From Marinobacter changyiensis (GTDB lineage: Bacteria > Pseudomonadota > Gammaproteobacteria > Pseudomonadales > Oleiphilaceae): 64,000 nucleotides of DNA. A model generated the notes under the pieces. That model was given only the letters and a program-made list of their open reading frames with translations. It was not told the origin of the DNA and ran no database searches. The translations under genes and the position numbers were made by a program. The first letter of the stretch is position 1. Every line of letters begins with the position of its first letter. Positions 1-10,638 of this stretch are shown here, piece by piece. The stretch lies in assembly GCF_009193265.1 (NCBI RefSeq), contig NZ_VZZZ01000005.1:124001-188000 (forward strand). Reading direction: 5' to 3'.

Positions 1-539
1 CGATCCGCCAGCGGATGCCCGACAAAGGCTACCGGCACGTTGTGCTCTTCGTAGAAGCGGGCTTCGAAGGGAAACAGGGTAAGCATCAGGTCAACGGATT
101 TGGCAATCTTGAAAATACGCTTCTGGCGCCATGCCCAGACCGACGGGCTGACGTAATGGGCAGTCGCAATGCCGGCATCACGGCAGCGGCGTTCCAGCCC
201 GAGAGTGAAGTCCGGGGAATCGATACCGATCACAACAGTTGGCGGAGTGGTCAGGAAGTAATCCAGCAAGCGATGGCGGATATCAAACAGTTCACGAATG
301 CGGCCCAGCACCTCCACCAGACCCATAACCGAAAGACGCTCCATCGGCACCAGCGAATGGAAACCCTCGGCCTGCATTTCTTCCCCGCCGATGCCCGCAA
401 AATGGGCATTGGGGTACCGCAGCTTCAGCGAGCGGATCAGACCGGCGCCCAGTATGTCACCGGATGCTTCACCGGCAACAATACCGAAGGTTATCTTCCG
501 GCGACTGACAACTTCGGGGCTGGGCTCTGACTCTGACAC
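1..539 (-). CDS. lpxB: Lipid-A-disaccharide synthase, 3' end outside window
   Basis: LpxB condenses UDP-2,3-diacylglucosamine with lipid X to give the lipid A disaccharide-1-phosphate at the inner face of the inner membrane. Only about the first 179 codons are present; the rest lies beyond base 1. I read the frame from a GTG at 539 whose first G is the last base of the lpxA TAG stop (TAGTG), so the two are probably translationally coupled. Family motifs seen in order: [14 protein letters not shown] near residue 20, [35 protein letters not shown] and FVGHPLAD at the edge. It is the last visible gene of the lpxD-fabZ-lpxA-lpxB series. Function is secure; only the 3' end is unknown. Confidence 0.95.
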   Translation of the reverse strand, partial: MSESEPSPEVVSRRKITFGIVAGEASGDILGAGLIRSLKLRYPNAHFAGIGGEEMQAEGFHSLVPMERLSVMGLVEVLGRIRELFDIRHRLLDYFLTTPPTVVIGIDSPDFTLGLERRCRDAGIATAHYVSPSVWAWRQKRIFKIAKSVDLMLTLFPFEARFYEEHNVPVAFVGHPLAD

Positions 540-1330
540 TACCTGACAATGCCCCGATCCGCTCTGCGTAGGGAATCGATCAGCGGCTTGATATCAGCAA
601 CGTCGCCGTAGGCTTTTTCAAGCTCTTCCATGGCTTGCTCGGTCGTCAGGCCCTGACGGTAGATGACCTTATAGGCCCGACGCAGCGTCAGCAGAAATTC
701 TTTGCCAAAGCCCCGGCGCTTGAGCCCTTCAACATTGATCCCGTGGGGAGATGCGGACTGGCCACTGGCCATAACGTAGGCGGGAATGTCTTTCAGTACG
801 ATGCTGCCGCCGGCGCTCATGCTGTGGGTTCCGATATGGCAGAACTGATGGACCATGGTGCCACCGCCCAGAATTGCCCAGTCCCCCACGACAACGTGGC
901 CGGCCAACGTCGCGCAATTGGCGAGGATGGTGTTGTCCCCGATCACGCAGTCGTGGGCCACGTGCACATAGGCCATAAACAGATTGCCCGTGCCAATGCG
1001 GGTTTCACCACGATCCTGGGTGGTGCCACGATGAATGGTGCAGCTTTCCCGGATGATGTTGTTGTCCCCGATCACCAGTCGAGTCGGTTCGCCAGCGTAT
1101 TTTTTATCCTGGCATTCCTCACCGACACTTGAAAACTGGAATATGCGATTGTTCCGACCGATCACCGTCGGGCCCTTGATGACAACGTGGGACATGATTT
1201 CCGTACCCTCGCCGATCTCCACATCCGCACCGATATAGCTCCAGGGGCCTACGGTTACGTTGTCTGCCAACTTCGCAGACGGTTCAACAATCGCCTGAGG
1301 ATGAACTCCCGACCAATGTTGTGGCGACAT
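539..1330 (-). CDS. lpxA: UDP-N-acetylglucosamine acyltransferase
   Basis: LpxA catalyses the first lipid A step, moving a 3-hydroxyacyl chain from ACP to the 3-OH of UDP-GlcNAc in the cytoplasm. The 263-residue protein is a left-handed beta-helix of hexapeptide repeats (for example VIGDNT, VVVGDW) followed by an alpha-helical C-terminal part. The catalytic His is in HVAHD at about residue 126. An in-frame TTG lies one codon upstream, but the ATG at 1330 overlaps the fabZ TGA by one base (TGATG) and is the more likely start. The gene ends in the lpxB start codon. Length and order fabZ-lpxA-lpxB are as in other gammaproteobacteria. Nothing unusual. Confidence 0.97.
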   Translation of the reverse strand: MSPQHWSGVHPQAIVEPSAKLADNVTVGPWSYIGADVEIGEGTEIMSHVVIKGPTVIGRNNRIFQFSSVGEECQDKKYAGEPTRLVIGDNNIIRESCTIHRGTTQDRGETRIGTGNLFMAYVHVAHDCVIGDNTILANCATLAGHVVVGDWAILGGGTMVHQFCHIGTHSMSAGGSIVLKDIPAYVMASGQSASPHGINVEGLKRRGFGKEFLLTLRRAYKVIYRQGLTTEQAMEELEKAYGDVADIKPLIDSLRRADRGIVR

Positions 1331-1767
1331 CAAACGCCCCTCTCAGCGGTCATCACTTCTGCCACACACGCCACCTTGTCACCAATCAGGGCACGGCAGT
1401 CAAATTTCCAGATACCGTGCCTGCGGGAGAGAAATGTCGACTCGAGGATCAACTGGTCTCCGGGCACGACCGGGCGCTTGAACCGCACCTTATTGGTCCC
1501 GGCGAGCAAGTGTATCGCGCCATCCGAAGCTTTCTTGTCAACCATCAAAAACCCGAGAATTCCCGATATCTGGGCCATGGCCTCCACAATCAGGACGCCT
1601 GGCATGATGGGCTTGCCCGGGAAATGACCGTCAAAAAATGGCTCATTAATTGACACGTTTTTGTAGCCGACGATCGACTTCCCTTCCTCCACTTCCAGCA
1701 CACGATCTACCAACAGAAACGGGTAGCGGTGTGGCAGATATTCCTTAATTTCTTCAATATGCATCAT
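1330..1767 (-). CDS. fabZ: 3-hydroxyacyl-ACP dehydratase FabZ
   Basis: FabZ dehydrates 3-hydroxyacyl-ACP to trans-2-enoyl-ACP in fatty acid elongation and competes with LpxA/LpxD for the same acyl-ACP pool. The product starting at the ATG at 1767 is 145 residues, normal for the family. It has a hot-dog fold with [12 protein letters not shown] at the N terminus and the catalytic pair in GHFPGKP (His about 48) and VLIVEAMAQ (Glu about 62). The open frame extends further upstream into lpxD, but GAGG at 1777-1780 lies nine bases before the ATG at 1767, so the longer reading is rejected. It starts 11 bases after the lpxD stop and overlaps lpxA by one base. Confidence 0.96.
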   Translation of the reverse strand: MMHIEEIKEYLPHRYPFLLVDRVLEVEEGKSIVGYKNVSINEPFFDGHFPGKPIMPGVLIVEAMAQISGILGFLMVDKKASDGAIHLLAGTNKVRFKRPVVPGDQLILESTFLSRRHGIWKFDCRALIGDKVACVAEVMTAERGV

Positions 1768-1778
1768 CAGGTTTGGCC

Positions 1779-2804
1779 TCAGCCCTCTATTTTCTTTTCC
1801 AGTTCTCTCAGCCTGCGTGCCATGGCATCGAGCTGACGGAAACGAACTGCATTTTTTCGCCATTGCCGGTTGGTATCAGCACTGGTGCCAGAAGAGTAAA
1901 CGCCCGGTTCGGGAATATGCCCGGTTACCAGCGTCATTCCTGTTAACTGTACCTGGTCACCAATGACCAGATGTCCGGCTACGCCGGAGGCACCGCCAAA
2001 AACGCAATGCCGGCCTATTTTGGTACTGCCCGCAATACCGACAAAGGCGGCCATTGCGGAATGATCACCAATGCTGACGTTGTGGGCGATCTGAATCAGA
2101 TTGTCCAGCTTGACGCCGTTGCCGATCACGGTGTCATCCAGGGCGCCCCGATCGATGGTGGTATTGGCGCCGACTTCTACGTCATCACCGAGGACCACCC
2201 GACCAATCTGGGCGATCCGGTGCCAGACGCCTTTGTCATTGGCAAACCCAAAACCGTCCGAACCGATCACGGCTCCGCTCAGGATATGGCAGCGGGCCCC
2301 CATCACGATATCGTGGGCAAGGGTAACCCGCGCCCGCAGATGGCAATCGTCGCCGAGACGGCAGCGAGCGCCGATGACTGACCCCGGGCCAATCACCACC
2401 CGCTCACCAACCACCACGTCCTGCTCGATAATCACCAGCGGGCCAATCGAAGCAGATTCCGGTATCGACACCGATGGATCAACAATCGCACTCGGATGGA
2501 TACCCGGCTCATTGACCGGCGATGAATCAAACCAATGACTTATGTGAGCATAGCCGAGATACGGGTTCGCCAGTAACAGGACATTGGTCGGACAATGCTC
2601 CGCCATGGCCGGTGAGAGGATGACAGCCGACGCTTTGGTCCCGGAAAGGAAATGGGCATAGGACGGATTGGAGAGAAACGACAGCTGCCCCGGCTGCGCT
2701 GCCTGAAGGGTCGCCAGGCCGGTGATCTCGGTAGACGCATCACCCTGCAGTTCAGCGCCGAGCGCTTCGGCGATGGCCCCCAGCGGGTAGGAACTCGGTT
2801 TCAT
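1779..2804 (-). CDS. lpxD: UDP-3-O-(3-hydroxyacyl)glucosamine N-acyltransferase
   Basis: LpxD adds the second 3-hydroxyacyl chain, to the 2-amino group of UDP-3-O-acylglucosamine, the third step of lipid A synthesis. The protein is 341 residues. It has an N-terminal uridine-binding domain (about 1-100, with [17 protein letters not shown]), a long left-handed beta-helix of hexapeptide repeats (about 105-300), and a C-terminal helix ending in [12 protein letters not shown]. The likely catalytic His is in [14 protein letters not shown]. It lies between skp (66-base gap) and fabZ, the usual order in which outer-membrane assembly and lipid A genes are co-transcribed. Confidence 0.97.
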   Translation of the reverse strand: MKPSSYPLGAIAEALGAELQGDASTEITGLATLQAAQPGQLSFLSNPSYAHFLSGTKASAVILSPAMAEHCPTNVLLLANPYLGYAHISHWFDSSPVNEPGIHPSAIVDPSVSIPESASIGPLVIIEQDVVVGERVVIGPGSVIGARCRLGDDCHLRARVTLAHDIVMGARCHILSGAVIGSDGFGFANDKGVWHRIAQIGRVVLGDDVEVGANTTIDRGALDDTVIGNGVKLDNLIQIAHNVSIGDHSAMAAFVGIAGSTKIGRHCVFGGASGVAGHLVIGDQVQLTGMTLVTGHIPEPGVYSSGTSADTNRQWRKNAVRFRQLDAMARRLRELEKKIEG

Positions 2805-2870
2805 TGAATGCTCCCATTCATACTGGCTAACCGGGCATCAAACAAAGCGTCCGGACACCGGACAACGCAA

Positions 2871-3368
2871 TTATTGATTCAGTTTTTCAAGCAACGCAGA
2901 GGTCAGATCCATATCCGGTTTGGCATACACCACCGCCTCGCTTGGCAGGATAAGGTCCAGATCGTTCTCATCGAGCAGTTCCTTCACGGCCGCGTCCACT
3001 TCCGGTCGGGCTTTCTCCAGGAAACTCTGTTTCCTGCCCGCTACCGTCGCGTCAAGGCGCTGTTTGAGAAAGTTGAATTCTTTCACTTTCTCCTGAAATT
3101 GCGAACCCAATTTTGTGCGCTCGGATTCGTTCATCATGGCACCGTCTTTCTCGAGCCGCTCCTTGAGCTTGCGAGCTTCATCCTGGGCAGCGCGAACCGT
3201 TGCCTCGTCGTCAGCAAAGTCCTTCTGTAGCTGATCACTGAAGACTTGTGCATCGGTGGAAGAAAATAGCGCCTGACGAAGGTCTACAACGCCAATACGC
3301 GTTTCAGCAAAAGCCGGTACCGCGCACAACACAGCCATTATGGCGGCCACTGTTCTCGGTTTGTTCAT
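2871..3368 (-). CDS. skp: Periplasmic chaperone Skp/OmpH
   Basis: Skp is a trimeric periplasmic holdase that carries unfolded outer-membrane proteins from the Sec translocon toward the BAM complex. The 165-residue precursor has a clear signal peptide (about residues 1-21, ending CAVPAFA before ETRIG). It is followed by the typical start IGVVDLRQAL and a charged helical coil (about 50-125, rich in K, E, R) that forms the tentacle. It sits between bamA (upstream, 54 bases) and lpxD, the conserved arrangement. Sequence conservation in this family is low; the call rests on the signal peptide, the IGVVD start, length and context. Confidence 0.94.
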   Translation of the reverse strand: MNKPRTVAAIMAVLCAVPAFAETRIGVVDLRQALFSSTDAQVFSDQLQKDFADDEATVRAAQDEARKLKERLEKDGAMMNESERTKLGSQFQEKVKEFNFLKQRLDATVAGRKQSFLEKARPEVDAAVKELLDENDLDLILPSEAVVYAKPDMDLTSALLEKLNQ

Positions 3369-3422
3369 CGCTCCGATCTCCTTGTTATTGGGTTATTGGC
3401 TAATCACCACGTCTGTCAGCGA

Positions 3423-5741
3423 TCAGAAACTCTGGCCCAGCGAGAACTGGAATATCTGGGTGTCATCGCCACTCTTATCGTTCAACGGCTGCGCCAGACT
3501 GAACGCCAGCGGGCCGACCGCAGTGATCCACTGGAAGCCGATACCGACCGAGAACCGGACTTCACCCACATCCGGATCAAAACCCCTGTCCGAGTCAAAA
3601 ACCTGCCCACCATCCAGGAAGAACGCTGTCCGCATGGACCGGGTGTCGCCGGCAAAGGGGGTCGGGAAAATCAGCTCCAGACTGCCCTCAGTAAGGATAC
3701 TACCCCCGAACGGGTCCGGGTCGGAAAAATCATTCGGGCTATTGGTCGCAAGCGGGCCGAGGGAATTGGCCCGGAACCCCCGAACAGACCCATAACCGCC
3801 CGCAAAGAAGTGTTCATAGAACGGCATCACATCGCGACCACTGTAGCCACCACCAAAGCCGAGATCACCGCGGGCCCGGAGGACCCAGGTCTGGTTGTCA
3901 TTCAGCGGCTGATAAATTTCCGCCCGATGATTGAGCTTGTAGTAGGTCAGGTCACTGCCCGGTACGGCGACATCCGCTGAAAGGCTCAGACTGTAGCCAT
4001 CGCTTGGCAACACGCCCCGGTTCAGGGTACTGCGACGCCAGGAACCGGTCAGGAAGTAATTGTTGAAGCTGTCGCCCTCATTCTCGATAAAATCAAGTAT
4101 TTCCAGCGAGGTAAAGCTGCCAGCCTTGATCTTGGAGAGGGTGTATCCGACACCGAAGTTCAGTCGGGTGATGTTATCGATGGGGTAACCAAAGGTCAGA
4201 CGGCCGCCATACTCATCCAGCAGGAAGGAGGAAATATCCTGCTCTTCAAAGTCGGTTTCCCGGGCAAACAGACTGAAACCGCGGCTAACACCATCAACCG
4301 TGTAATAAGGGTTGGTGTAAGAAAAGTTGGCGCTCTTGATGGAATCACTGAAGTTGGCCCCGATGGATACCCGCTTGCCGCTGCCAAAGAAGTTGTTCTC
4401 GGAAATATTGGCCCCGAGAATCACACCGGATACCTGGGAGAAGCCGACCGATGCCGACAGGCTTCCCGTGGGCTGCTCAACCACCGAGTAGTTCACGTCA
4501 ACCATATCGTCGGTGCCTGGCACGGGAACGGTCTGGACGTCCACGGTCTGGAAATAGCCGAGTCGCTCGAGGCGGGTCTTGGAAAACTCGATTCGATCGG
4601 TAGAGGCGACACCCCCTTCCATCTGGGTCATTTCCTGACGCAACACCTCATCCCGGGTCGAGACATTGCCCTCGAAATTGATGCGGCGCACATAGGCGCG
4701 CTTGCCGGGCTCAATAAAAAAGGTAATCGAGGCGGTGTTGTTGGGACCGGTTTCCGGCACTGCGTTCACGTTGGCGAAGGTGTAGCCCTCCGTACCAAGA
4801 CGACGGGATAAGAGCTCGGAGGTATTGGTGACCTGCCCGCGCGAGAAAATATCGCCTTCTTCAATCTTGATCAGCTTCCGGAATTCTTCTTCCTCGATGA
4901 TCAGCTCGCCCCGCAGGTTGACTTCGGAAACCGTATACTGCGGCCCTTCGTTGACAGCCAGCGCGATGAATACCTTGCGCTTGTCCGGAGAGATAGAGAC
5001 CTGACTGGATTCGACGCTGAAATCAAGGTACCCGCGGTCGAGATAAAAAGAGCGCAAGGTTTCAAGGTCACCGCTCAGGCGCTCTCGGGCATACTTGTCG
5101 GAATTGGTCAGGGAAGCCCAGAGGCCACTGGTCTGAAGCTCAAACAGGTCCAGCAACTGCTCGTCACTGAAATCGTCATTGCCAATGATATTAATGTGCT
5201 CGATGGCGGCGACATCGCCTTCGTTGATATCAAGCCGGACGGCGACCCGGTTCCTCGGCAGATCTTCCGCGGTTGCCTTGACACGGGCGTTGTAGCGGCC
5301 CTGCCCTACGTAGGAGCGCAGTATCTCAAGCTCGAGGCGCTCCAGGGTGGCACGGCGAAAGACCTGCCCTTCCTGCAGGCCGGCGCTGTTAAGCGCATCG
5401 GTCAGCATATCGGTGTCAATGGCTTTGTTGCCTTCGATTTCGATGGAACTGATGGCGGGACGCTCCCGGACATTCAGTATCAGCACGCCATCATCCCGGC
5501 TGGCTTCAACGTCGGTGAACAGGCCGGTACGGAAAAGGGTGCGGATGGCTTCGGCGAGTTCCAACTCATCAAGCGACTCACCAATATCAACCGGAAAAGC
5601 CGAAAATACGCTGCCCGCAGAAACCCGTTGCAGACCTTCTACTTCAATATCGGTAACCACAAACTCATCGGCGTGGGCCGGCTGGATAATCGAAACCGTT
5701 GCCAGCACACCAAACACCATGCCTATCAGAGAACGTCTCAT
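3423..5741 (-). CDS. bamA: Outer membrane protein assembly factor BamA
   Basis: BamA is the central Omp85 insertase of the BAM complex, folding beta-barrel proteins into the outer membrane. The 772-residue precursor has a signal peptide (about 1-24, ending in AHA before DEF). It continues with five POTRA repeats (about 25-420, beginning FVVTDIEVEGLQRVSAG) and a 16-strand barrel. The conserved loop-6 motif is present as GSVRGFRANS near residue 650, and the protein ends in an aromatic (SLGQSF), the BAM recognition signal. It lies between rseP and skp, a grouping often under envelope-stress control; I did not find a convincing sigma-E promoter. Confidence 0.97.
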   Translation of the reverse strand: MRRSLIGMVFGVLATVSIIQPAHADEFVVTDIEVEGLQRVSAGSVFSAFPVDIGESLDELELAEAIRTLFRTGLFTDVEASRDDGVLILNVRERPAISSIEIEGNKAIDTDMLTDALNSAGLQEGQVFRRATLERLELEILRSYVGQGRYNARVKATAEDLPRNRVAVRLDINEGDVAAIEHINIIGNDDFSDEQLLDLFELQTSGLWASLTNSDKYARERLSGDLETLRSFYLDRGYLDFSVESSQVSISPDKRKVFIALAVNEGPQYTVSEVNLRGELIIEEEEFRKLIKIEEGDIFSRGQVTNTSELLSRRLGTEGYTFANVNAVPETGPNNTASITFFIEPGKRAYVRRINFEGNVSTRDEVLRQEMTQMEGGVASTDRIEFSKTRLERLGYFQTVDVQTVPVPGTDDMVDVNYSVVEQPTGSLSASVGFSQVSGVILGANISENNFFGSGKRVSIGANFSDSIKSANFSYTNPYYTVDGVSRGFSLFARETDFEEQDISSFLLDEYGGRLTFGYPIDNITRLNFGVGYTLSKIKAGSFTSLEILDFIENEGDSFNNYFLTGSWRRSTLNRGVLPSDGYSLSLSADVAVPGSDLTYYKLNHRAEIYQPLNDNQTWVLRARGDLGFGGGYSGRDVMPFYEHFFAGGYGSVRGFRANSLGPLATNSPNDFSDPDPFGGSILTEGSLELIFPTPFAGDTRSMRTAFFLDGGQVFDSDRGFDPDVGEVRFSVGIGFQWITAVGPLAFSLAQPLNDKSGDDTQIFQFSLGQSF

Positions 5742-5784
5742 TCAGTTAATTCGCCTGTAAACGCGCGTAGGAAGGTGGCAATTC

Positions 5785-7134
5785 TCACAACCGCATCAGG
5801 TCGTTGTAAAGAGCAAACACCATTAAAGTGAGAATCAGAGCCATGCCAATCCGCAAACCAAAGGCCTGAGCCTGCTCTGAGAGCGGCTTACGGCGGATAG
5901 CTTCGATTGTGTAATAAACAATATGACCACCATCAAGAACCGGTATCGGCAGCAGGTTGAGCACGCCAAGGCTCACACTCAGGTAAGCAAGGAAGCGGAC
6001 AAAGTCTTCAAAACCGGAACTGACACTGGCCTCCGCCACCCGGGCAATGGTGATCGGGCCACTCAGATTCGTCGGTGACAACAGGCCTGTGATCATCTTG
6101 TGGATCGCGACAAAGGTCAGGCGGGTGTCGGCCCAGGTTTCCGAGACGGCATTGGGGATCGCTGCCAGCGGACCGAAGCTGATATCGCGCAGCATGTCAT
6201 CGGGCCAGCCGACCTGACTGACACCGGCGCCCACAAAACCGGAAGGTTCGCCGTCTTCACCTTCCCGTACAGCGGGCGTCACCGGCACGGATATGACGTT
6301 GTCCTGACGGGAGATCGTCAGCGTCAGGGTTTGCTCCGGAGCACCCTGAATGTATTCCACCAGTTCAAACCAGTCCGCAACGGGGTCGCCATTGACCGCC
6401 GTCACGTGATCGCCTGCCTGCAAACCCGCCGCTTCGGCCCGGCCACCACTGACAATCTCACCCAGTACCGCGGGTACGGCCGGCCGCCAGGGCTCAAGGC
6501 CGAAGAGTGCAACCGGATTGGGATTGTCATCACTCAGGCGCCAGCCGCCGAGGTTACCGGTCAGGGCTCGCCGGGATCCGTCTTCGCCCACACTGAAAGC
6601 GACTTCGCCGTGTTCACCGGCCCGCTCCAGCAGGCGCATGTTGATTTCACGCCAGGAATTGACTTCGTGACCGTCGATGGCATAGATCTCCATACCCTCT
6701 GACAGGCCCATCTGCCCGGCGATGGAGTCCTGGCTGACCTCTCCGACCACCGGCGCGAGGGTGGTAAAACCGACCACGCCGAGCAACCAATAGGCAAAGA
6801 TGGCAAAAATAAAATTCGCCGCCGGTCCGGCAGCAGCAATGGCGATCCGACGGCTCGGCGGCTTCGACGTGAAGGCTTCGTGGCGCTGGTCTTCCGGCAC
6901 CGGGCCTTCCCGCTCGTCGAGCATTTTAACGTAGCCGCCCAGCGGAATAGCGGCCACGGCAAATTCGGTACCCTTGCTGTCATACCAGGAAAACAGCGGC
7001 TTGCCGAAGCCGACGGAAAAGCGCAGCACTTTCACGCCACAGCGCCGGGCGACCCAGAAGTGGCCGAACTCGTGGATGGTGACCAGTATGCCAAGGGTCA
7101 CTATCAGGGCAAGAATCGTTTGTATCAGTTGCAT
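5785..7134 (-). CDS. rseP: Site-2 metalloprotease RseP
   Basis: RseP is the inner-membrane zinc protease that cuts the anti-sigma factor RseA after DegS, releasing sigma-E. The 449-residue protein has the zinc motif HEFGH at residues 21-25 within the first membrane helix and two PDZ domains (about 120-200 and 210-290). The second active-site motif, LLPIPVLDGGH, lies near residue 395, and a last membrane helix follows. The order dxr-rseP-bamA is conserved in Pseudomonas-type genomes. It starts 12 bases after the dxr stop. All catalytic residues are present. Confidence 0.97.
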   Translation of the reverse strand: MQLIQTILALIVTLGILVTIHEFGHFWVARRCGVKVLRFSVGFGKPLFSWYDSKGTEFAVAAIPLGGYVKMLDEREGPVPEDQRHEAFTSKPPSRRIAIAAAGPAANFIFAIFAYWLLGVVGFTTLAPVVGEVSQDSIAGQMGLSEGMEIYAIDGHEVNSWREINMRLLERAGEHGEVAFSVGEDGSRRALTGNLGGWRLSDDNPNPVALFGLEPWRPAVPAVLGEIVSGGRAEAAGLQAGDHVTAVNGDPVADWFELVEYIQGAPEQTLTLTISRQDNVISVPVTPAVREGEDGEPSGFVGAGVSQVGWPDDMLRDISFGPLAAIPNAVSETWADTRLTFVAIHKMITGLLSPTNLSGPITIARVAEASVSSGFEDFVRFLAYLSVSLGVLNLLPIPVLDGGHIVYYTIEAIRRKPLSEQAQAFGLRIGMALILTLMVFALYNDLMRL

Positions 7135-7146
7135 AGTGCTCTCATG

Positions 7147-8325
7147 TCAGCCAACGCCCTGCTCAATCTGTTCGAGGGCGATAAGTCGGGCCTGCCGGTC
7201 TTTGGCAAAAATGGTGTCGAAATCATCCGCTGGCACCACAGCAACGGCAGCCAGAGTTCTCTCTATGATAAGGGCGATATCTGCAAAACACAGGTTACCG
7301 GCAAGAAAGGCTGCAACGGCCTCTTCATTGGCCGCATTGAGCACCGCCGGTGCCGTGCCGCCTGCCTCAAACGCTTCGGCGGCCAGCCTCAGACAGGGAA
7401 AGCGGGCGAGATCCGGCCGCTCAAAATGAAACTTGCCAAGGGCGAACAAATCCAGCGGGGCGACGCCTGCCTCGATTCGCTCTGGCCAGGCCAGGCCATT
7501 GGCGATGGGCGTCCGCATGTCCGGGCTGCCAAGCTGGGCCAGCACTGAGCCATCAAGGTACTCTACCATGGAATGAATGATGCTCTCGGGGTGCACGTGC
7601 ACCTCTATTGCCGATGGCCGGGTGTTGAACAGCCAGCACGCCTCGATCATCTCAAGGCCTTTGTTCATCAGAGTGGCCGAGTCCACCGATATTTTCTGAC
7701 CCATCGACCAGTTGGGATGAGCGCAAGCCTCCCGGGGCGAAACATGGCGCATGGCTTCAGCACTGTGCGTGCGGAACGGGCCACCGGAGGCCGTCAGCAG
7801 TATACGGCGCACCCCGGATGCGCGGACATCGCGGGCAGTCGCAGGCGGCAGACATTGAAATATCGCATTATGCTCGCTGTCTATGGGCAGCAACTCGGCG
7901 CCGGACTCGATCACCGCATCCATGAAGAGCTGACCGGACATAACCAGGGCTTCTTTATTGGCAAGCAGCACCCGTTTGCCCGCTCTGACCGCCGCCAACG
8001 TCGGGAGCAACCCGGCCGCACCCACAATGGCAGCCATGACGGTATCGGCAGCAGCCACCTCGGCCACCTCACAAAGAGCGTCCTTGCCGCCACGAACCTC
8101 AATACCGGGCTCCGAGGACAGCGCCTGTTCCAGCTGGCCCGCCGCCTTCTCATCTGCCATCACAGCGACCCGGGGCCGGAACTCCAGGCACAGTTTAGTC
8201 ATCTCCGCGACGCTGGCGTTGGCCGTCAGGGCATAAATCGCAAACCGGTCCGGATGACGCCGCACCACGTCCAGGGTATTGAGACCTATGGAGCCAGTCG
8301 CCCCGAGAAGGGTCAGGTGGCGCAT
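7147..8325 (-). CDS. dxr: 1-deoxy-D-xylulose 5-phosphate reductoisomerase
   Basis: Dxr rearranges and reduces DXP to 2-C-methylerythritol 4-phosphate with NADPH, the committed step of the MEP isoprenoid pathway. The product feeds the nearby uppS. The 392-residue form starts at the ATG at 8325, which shares its A with the end of the cdsA TGA (TGATG). In-frame TTG and GTG codons further upstream lie inside cdsA and are less likely. Seen: the NADPH loop [29 protein letters not shown], and the active-site stretch [20 protein letters not shown]. Length is normal. Confidence 0.96.
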   Translation of the reverse strand: MRHLTLLGATGSIGLNTLDVVRRHPDRFAIYALTANASVAEMTKLCLEFRPRVAVMADEKAAGQLEQALSSEPGIEVRGGKDALCEVAEVAAADTVMAAIVGAAGLLPTLAAVRAGKRVLLANKEALVMSGQLFMDAVIESGAELLPIDSEHNAIFQCLPPATARDVRASGVRRILLTASGGPFRTHSAEAMRHVSPREACAHPNWSMGQKISVDSATLMNKGLEMIEACWLFNTRPSAIEVHVHPESIIHSMVEYLDGSVLAQLGSPDMRTPIANGLAWPERIEAGVAPLDLFALGKFHFERPDLARFPCLRLAAEAFEAGGTAPAVLNAANEEAVAAFLAGNLCFADIALIIERTLAAVAVVPADDFDTIFAKDRQARLIALEQIEQGVG

Positions 8326-9164
8326 CACAGTTCGCCTGCCGCCAGCCAACCCAGTTGAGTGACCAGCAATGCGAACACGGGAATGGCCGCGGTGAGGCTG
8401 TCTATGCGGTCCATGATGCCACCGTGGCCGGGCAGCAGCTGGCTGCTGTCCTTGATGCCCCGAAAACGCTTCATCATGCTTTCCAGCAGGTCACCCAACA
8501 CCGACACCGCCCCGGTTATCAGGCTCGCCACCAACAACAATACGGTGTTCTGCATCGTCGCTCCGGCTAACTGGCTTACGATCACCGCCAATGCTGCCAC
8601 TGCCACCAGGCCGCCCCATACGCCTGCCCAGGATTTGCCGGGGCTGACATGAGGGGCCAGTTTGGCCTTGCCGAAAGCTCGACCGGCGAAATAAGCTCCG
8701 ATATCGGCCACCCAGACCACACAGAAGACATACAGTATCATCAGGTGATTATTAGACACCTCCCCAAACAGGAACGGCCCGGTCCGCATGTGGTTAAGCC
8801 CCACCCAGGCCGGCACCAGCACCAGCAAGCCCATCAGTGCCCGCAGCGGAACCGCTTGCCACAGTTCGGTGTTACGGGGGTAACGGGAAACCAGCCAGAA
8901 ACAGGCCAGCCACCACACCAACGCCAGCCACAACACAGGGAGCGCCTGGGTCTGAATCAGGGCATAGAGCACCAGAGCAACGAACACCCCGTAGGCCACC
9001 CGGGCAACCTGATGGGTGAGCCCGGCCATGTTGGCCCACTCCCAGGCACCGATGGCAACCGCGACACCGGTGAACACAGCAAACCCGAGGGGCGGCAGGA
9101 AGAAAATCCCTCCTATCGCGATCGGGGCAAGAATCAAAGCGGTAATGATGCGGATTCTGAGCAC
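8325..9164 (-). CDS. cdsA: Phosphatidate cytidylyltransferase (CDP-diglyceride synthase)
   Basis: CdsA makes CDP-diacylglycerol from phosphatidic acid and CTP, the branch point of phospholipid synthesis, in the inner membrane. The 279-residue protein is very hydrophobic with about eight predicted membrane segments. It carries the family signature near the C terminus: [20 protein letters not shown] then [15 protein letters not shown]. The start at 9164 is a GTG ([12 protein letters not shown]), 23 bases after the uppS stop; no ATG fits better. Its stop overlaps the dxr start. Placement between uppS and dxr is standard. Confidence 0.95.
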   Translation of the reverse strand: MLRIRIITALILAPIAIGGIFFLPPLGFAVFTGVAVAIGAWEWANMAGLTHQVARVAYGVFVALVLYALIQTQALPVLWLALVWWLACFWLVSRYPRNTELWQAVPLRALMGLLVLVPAWVGLNHMRTGPFLFGEVSNNHLMILYVFCVVWVADIGAYFAGRAFGKAKLAPHVSPGKSWAGVWGGLVAVAALAVIVSQLAGATMQNTVLLLVASLITGAVSVLGDLLESMMKRFRGIKDSSQLLPGHGGIMDRIDSLTAAIPVFALLVTQLGWLAAGEL

Positions 9165-9187
9165 AGGCGTTTCGCTCTTTCTTGTCG

Positions 9188-9958
9188 TTATTGTTGGGCG
9201 CGTCGGCTCTGGATCTGATCGTCGGTCTGACCAAATCGTCGCTGTCGACCGGCATAAGCCCGCAATGCCTCAAGCATTTGCGGTTCGCGGAAATCCGGCC
9301 AGTAAATGTCGGAAAAATACAGCTCGGTATACGCCAGATGCCATAACATGAAATTGCTGACGCGCTGCTCACCGGCCGTTCGGATCATCAGGTCCGGCAT
9401 CGGGAGGTCACTGATCGAGAGATGGGCCTGCAAGGTTGCGTCGGTAATATCCGACGGCGTCAGCACGCCCGCCTGAACCTTGGCCGCAACCTGGCGTGTC
9501 GCCTGGGTAATGTCCCATTGACCACCGTAGTTGGCCGCAATAACCAGCGTCATAAGCGTGTTGTGGCGGGTCAGTTCTTCGGCCTGTGCCATGCGGTCCT
9601 GCAGGGTGGGGCTGAACGCCGAGCGGTCGCCAATGATTCGCAGCCGGATGTTGTTCCGGTGGAGTTTCTTGACCTCGCGTTCCAGGGCGAACATAAACAA
9701 CCGCATCAAGGCGGATACTTCTTCTTTCGGGCGGCGCCAGTTTTCACTGGAAAATGCGAACAGTGTCAGCACCTCGACACCCTCGCGGGCACAGGTCTCC
9801 ACCACCGCCCGCACCGAATTAACACCCGCCTTGTGACCGGCAACACCTGCCAAACGGCGGGCCTTGGCCCAACGGTTATTGCCATCCATGATAATCGCTA
9901 CGTGCCTGGGCCGGTTATCTGCGCTAACCGGCACCTCGGCGGATACACTTTCCGTCAT
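9188..9958 (-). CDS. uppS: Undecaprenyl diphosphate synthase (cis-prenyltransferase)
   Basis: UppS elongates FPP with eight isopentenyl units to give C55-PP, the lipid carrier for peptidoglycan and for the O-antigen-type glycans encoded further along this window. The 256-residue protein has the cis-prenyltransferase signature [14 protein letters not shown] with catalytic Asp at about residue 25, then [28 protein letters not shown] and a C-terminal [14 protein letters not shown]. The last differs slightly from the usual RTSGEQRLSNFLLWQ but keeps the key Arg and Ser. It lies 68 bases after frr. Confidence 0.96.
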   Translation of the reverse strand: MTESVSAEVPVSADNRPRHVAIIMDGNNRWAKARRLAGVAGHKAGVNSVRAVVETCAREGVEVLTLFAFSSENWRRPKEEVSALMRLFMFALEREVKKLHRNNIRLRIIGDRSAFSPTLQDRMAQAEELTRHNTLMTLVIAANYGGQWDITQATRQVAAKVQAGVLTPSDITDATLQAHLSISDLPMPDLMIRTAGEQRVSNFMLWHLAYTELYFSDIYWPDFREPQMLEALRAYAGRQRRFGQTDDQIQSRRAQQ

Positions 9959-10026
9959 GCCATCCCCTGATCAGCCTGTACACTTGCAACCACCGGCTGA
10001 TGTATAAACGAAAGCAACCTGAGAGG

Positions 10027-10584
10027 TTATACCTCCATCAGGTCCTCTTCTTTGGCTTTGAGCATTTTGTCGATTTCGGCAATGTAGCGATCCGTCAGTT
10101 TCTGGATATCGCTCTCTGCGCTGCGCTCGTCGTCTTCAGTGATCTCTTTCTCTTTCAGCAGATCTTTAACGTCACTGTTGGCGTCACGACGGGCATTGCG
10201 TACGCTGACCTTGCCATGTTCGGCATCAGCGCGCGCCTGTTTGACCATGTCTTTACGGGTTTCTTCCGTCAGCATGGGCATCGAAATACGAATAATGTCG
10301 CCGTTGTTGGAGGGGTTCAGACCCAGGTCGGACGCCATGATGGCTTTTTCAATAGCCGGCATCAGATTCCGCTCCCAGGCGGACACGGCCAGAGTGCGGT
10401 TATCTTCAACATTCACACTGGCAACCTGCTTGAGCGGCGTATCCTGGCCGTAATAATTGACCATAACGCTGTCAAGAATGGACGGATGCGCCCGACCGGT
10501 GCGGATTTTGTTGAAAGCCGAGGCCAGGGCTTCCAGGCTTTTCTTCATTTTCTTTTCGGTGTCTGCCTTGATGTCGTCAATCAC
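10027..10584 (-). CDS. frr: Ribosome recycling factor
   Basis: RRF, with EF-G, splits post-termination ribosomes. The 185-residue protein begins [20 protein letters not shown] and carries the conserved [22 protein letters not shown] and GRAHP region and a highly charged C-terminal helix, matching the family in length and pattern. The start codon is GTG at 10584, with GAGGA seven to eight bases upstream supporting it. It follows pyrH by 54 bases, the conserved rpsB-tsf-pyrH-frr order. Confidence 0.97.
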   Translation of the reverse strand: MIDDIKADTEKKMKKSLEALASAFNKIRTGRAHPSILDSVMVNYYGQDTPLKQVASVNVEDNRTLAVSAWERNLMPAIEKAIMASDLGLNPSNNGDIIRISMPMLTEETRKDMVKQARADAEHGKVSVRNARRDANSDVKDLLKEKEITEDDERSAESDIQKLTDRYIAEIDKMLKAKEEDLMEV

Positions 10585-10638
10585 TTCAATATCCTCGATT
10601 CTTTCACTAAGCGTTGCTGCCGGGCGCCACTTTGCGCC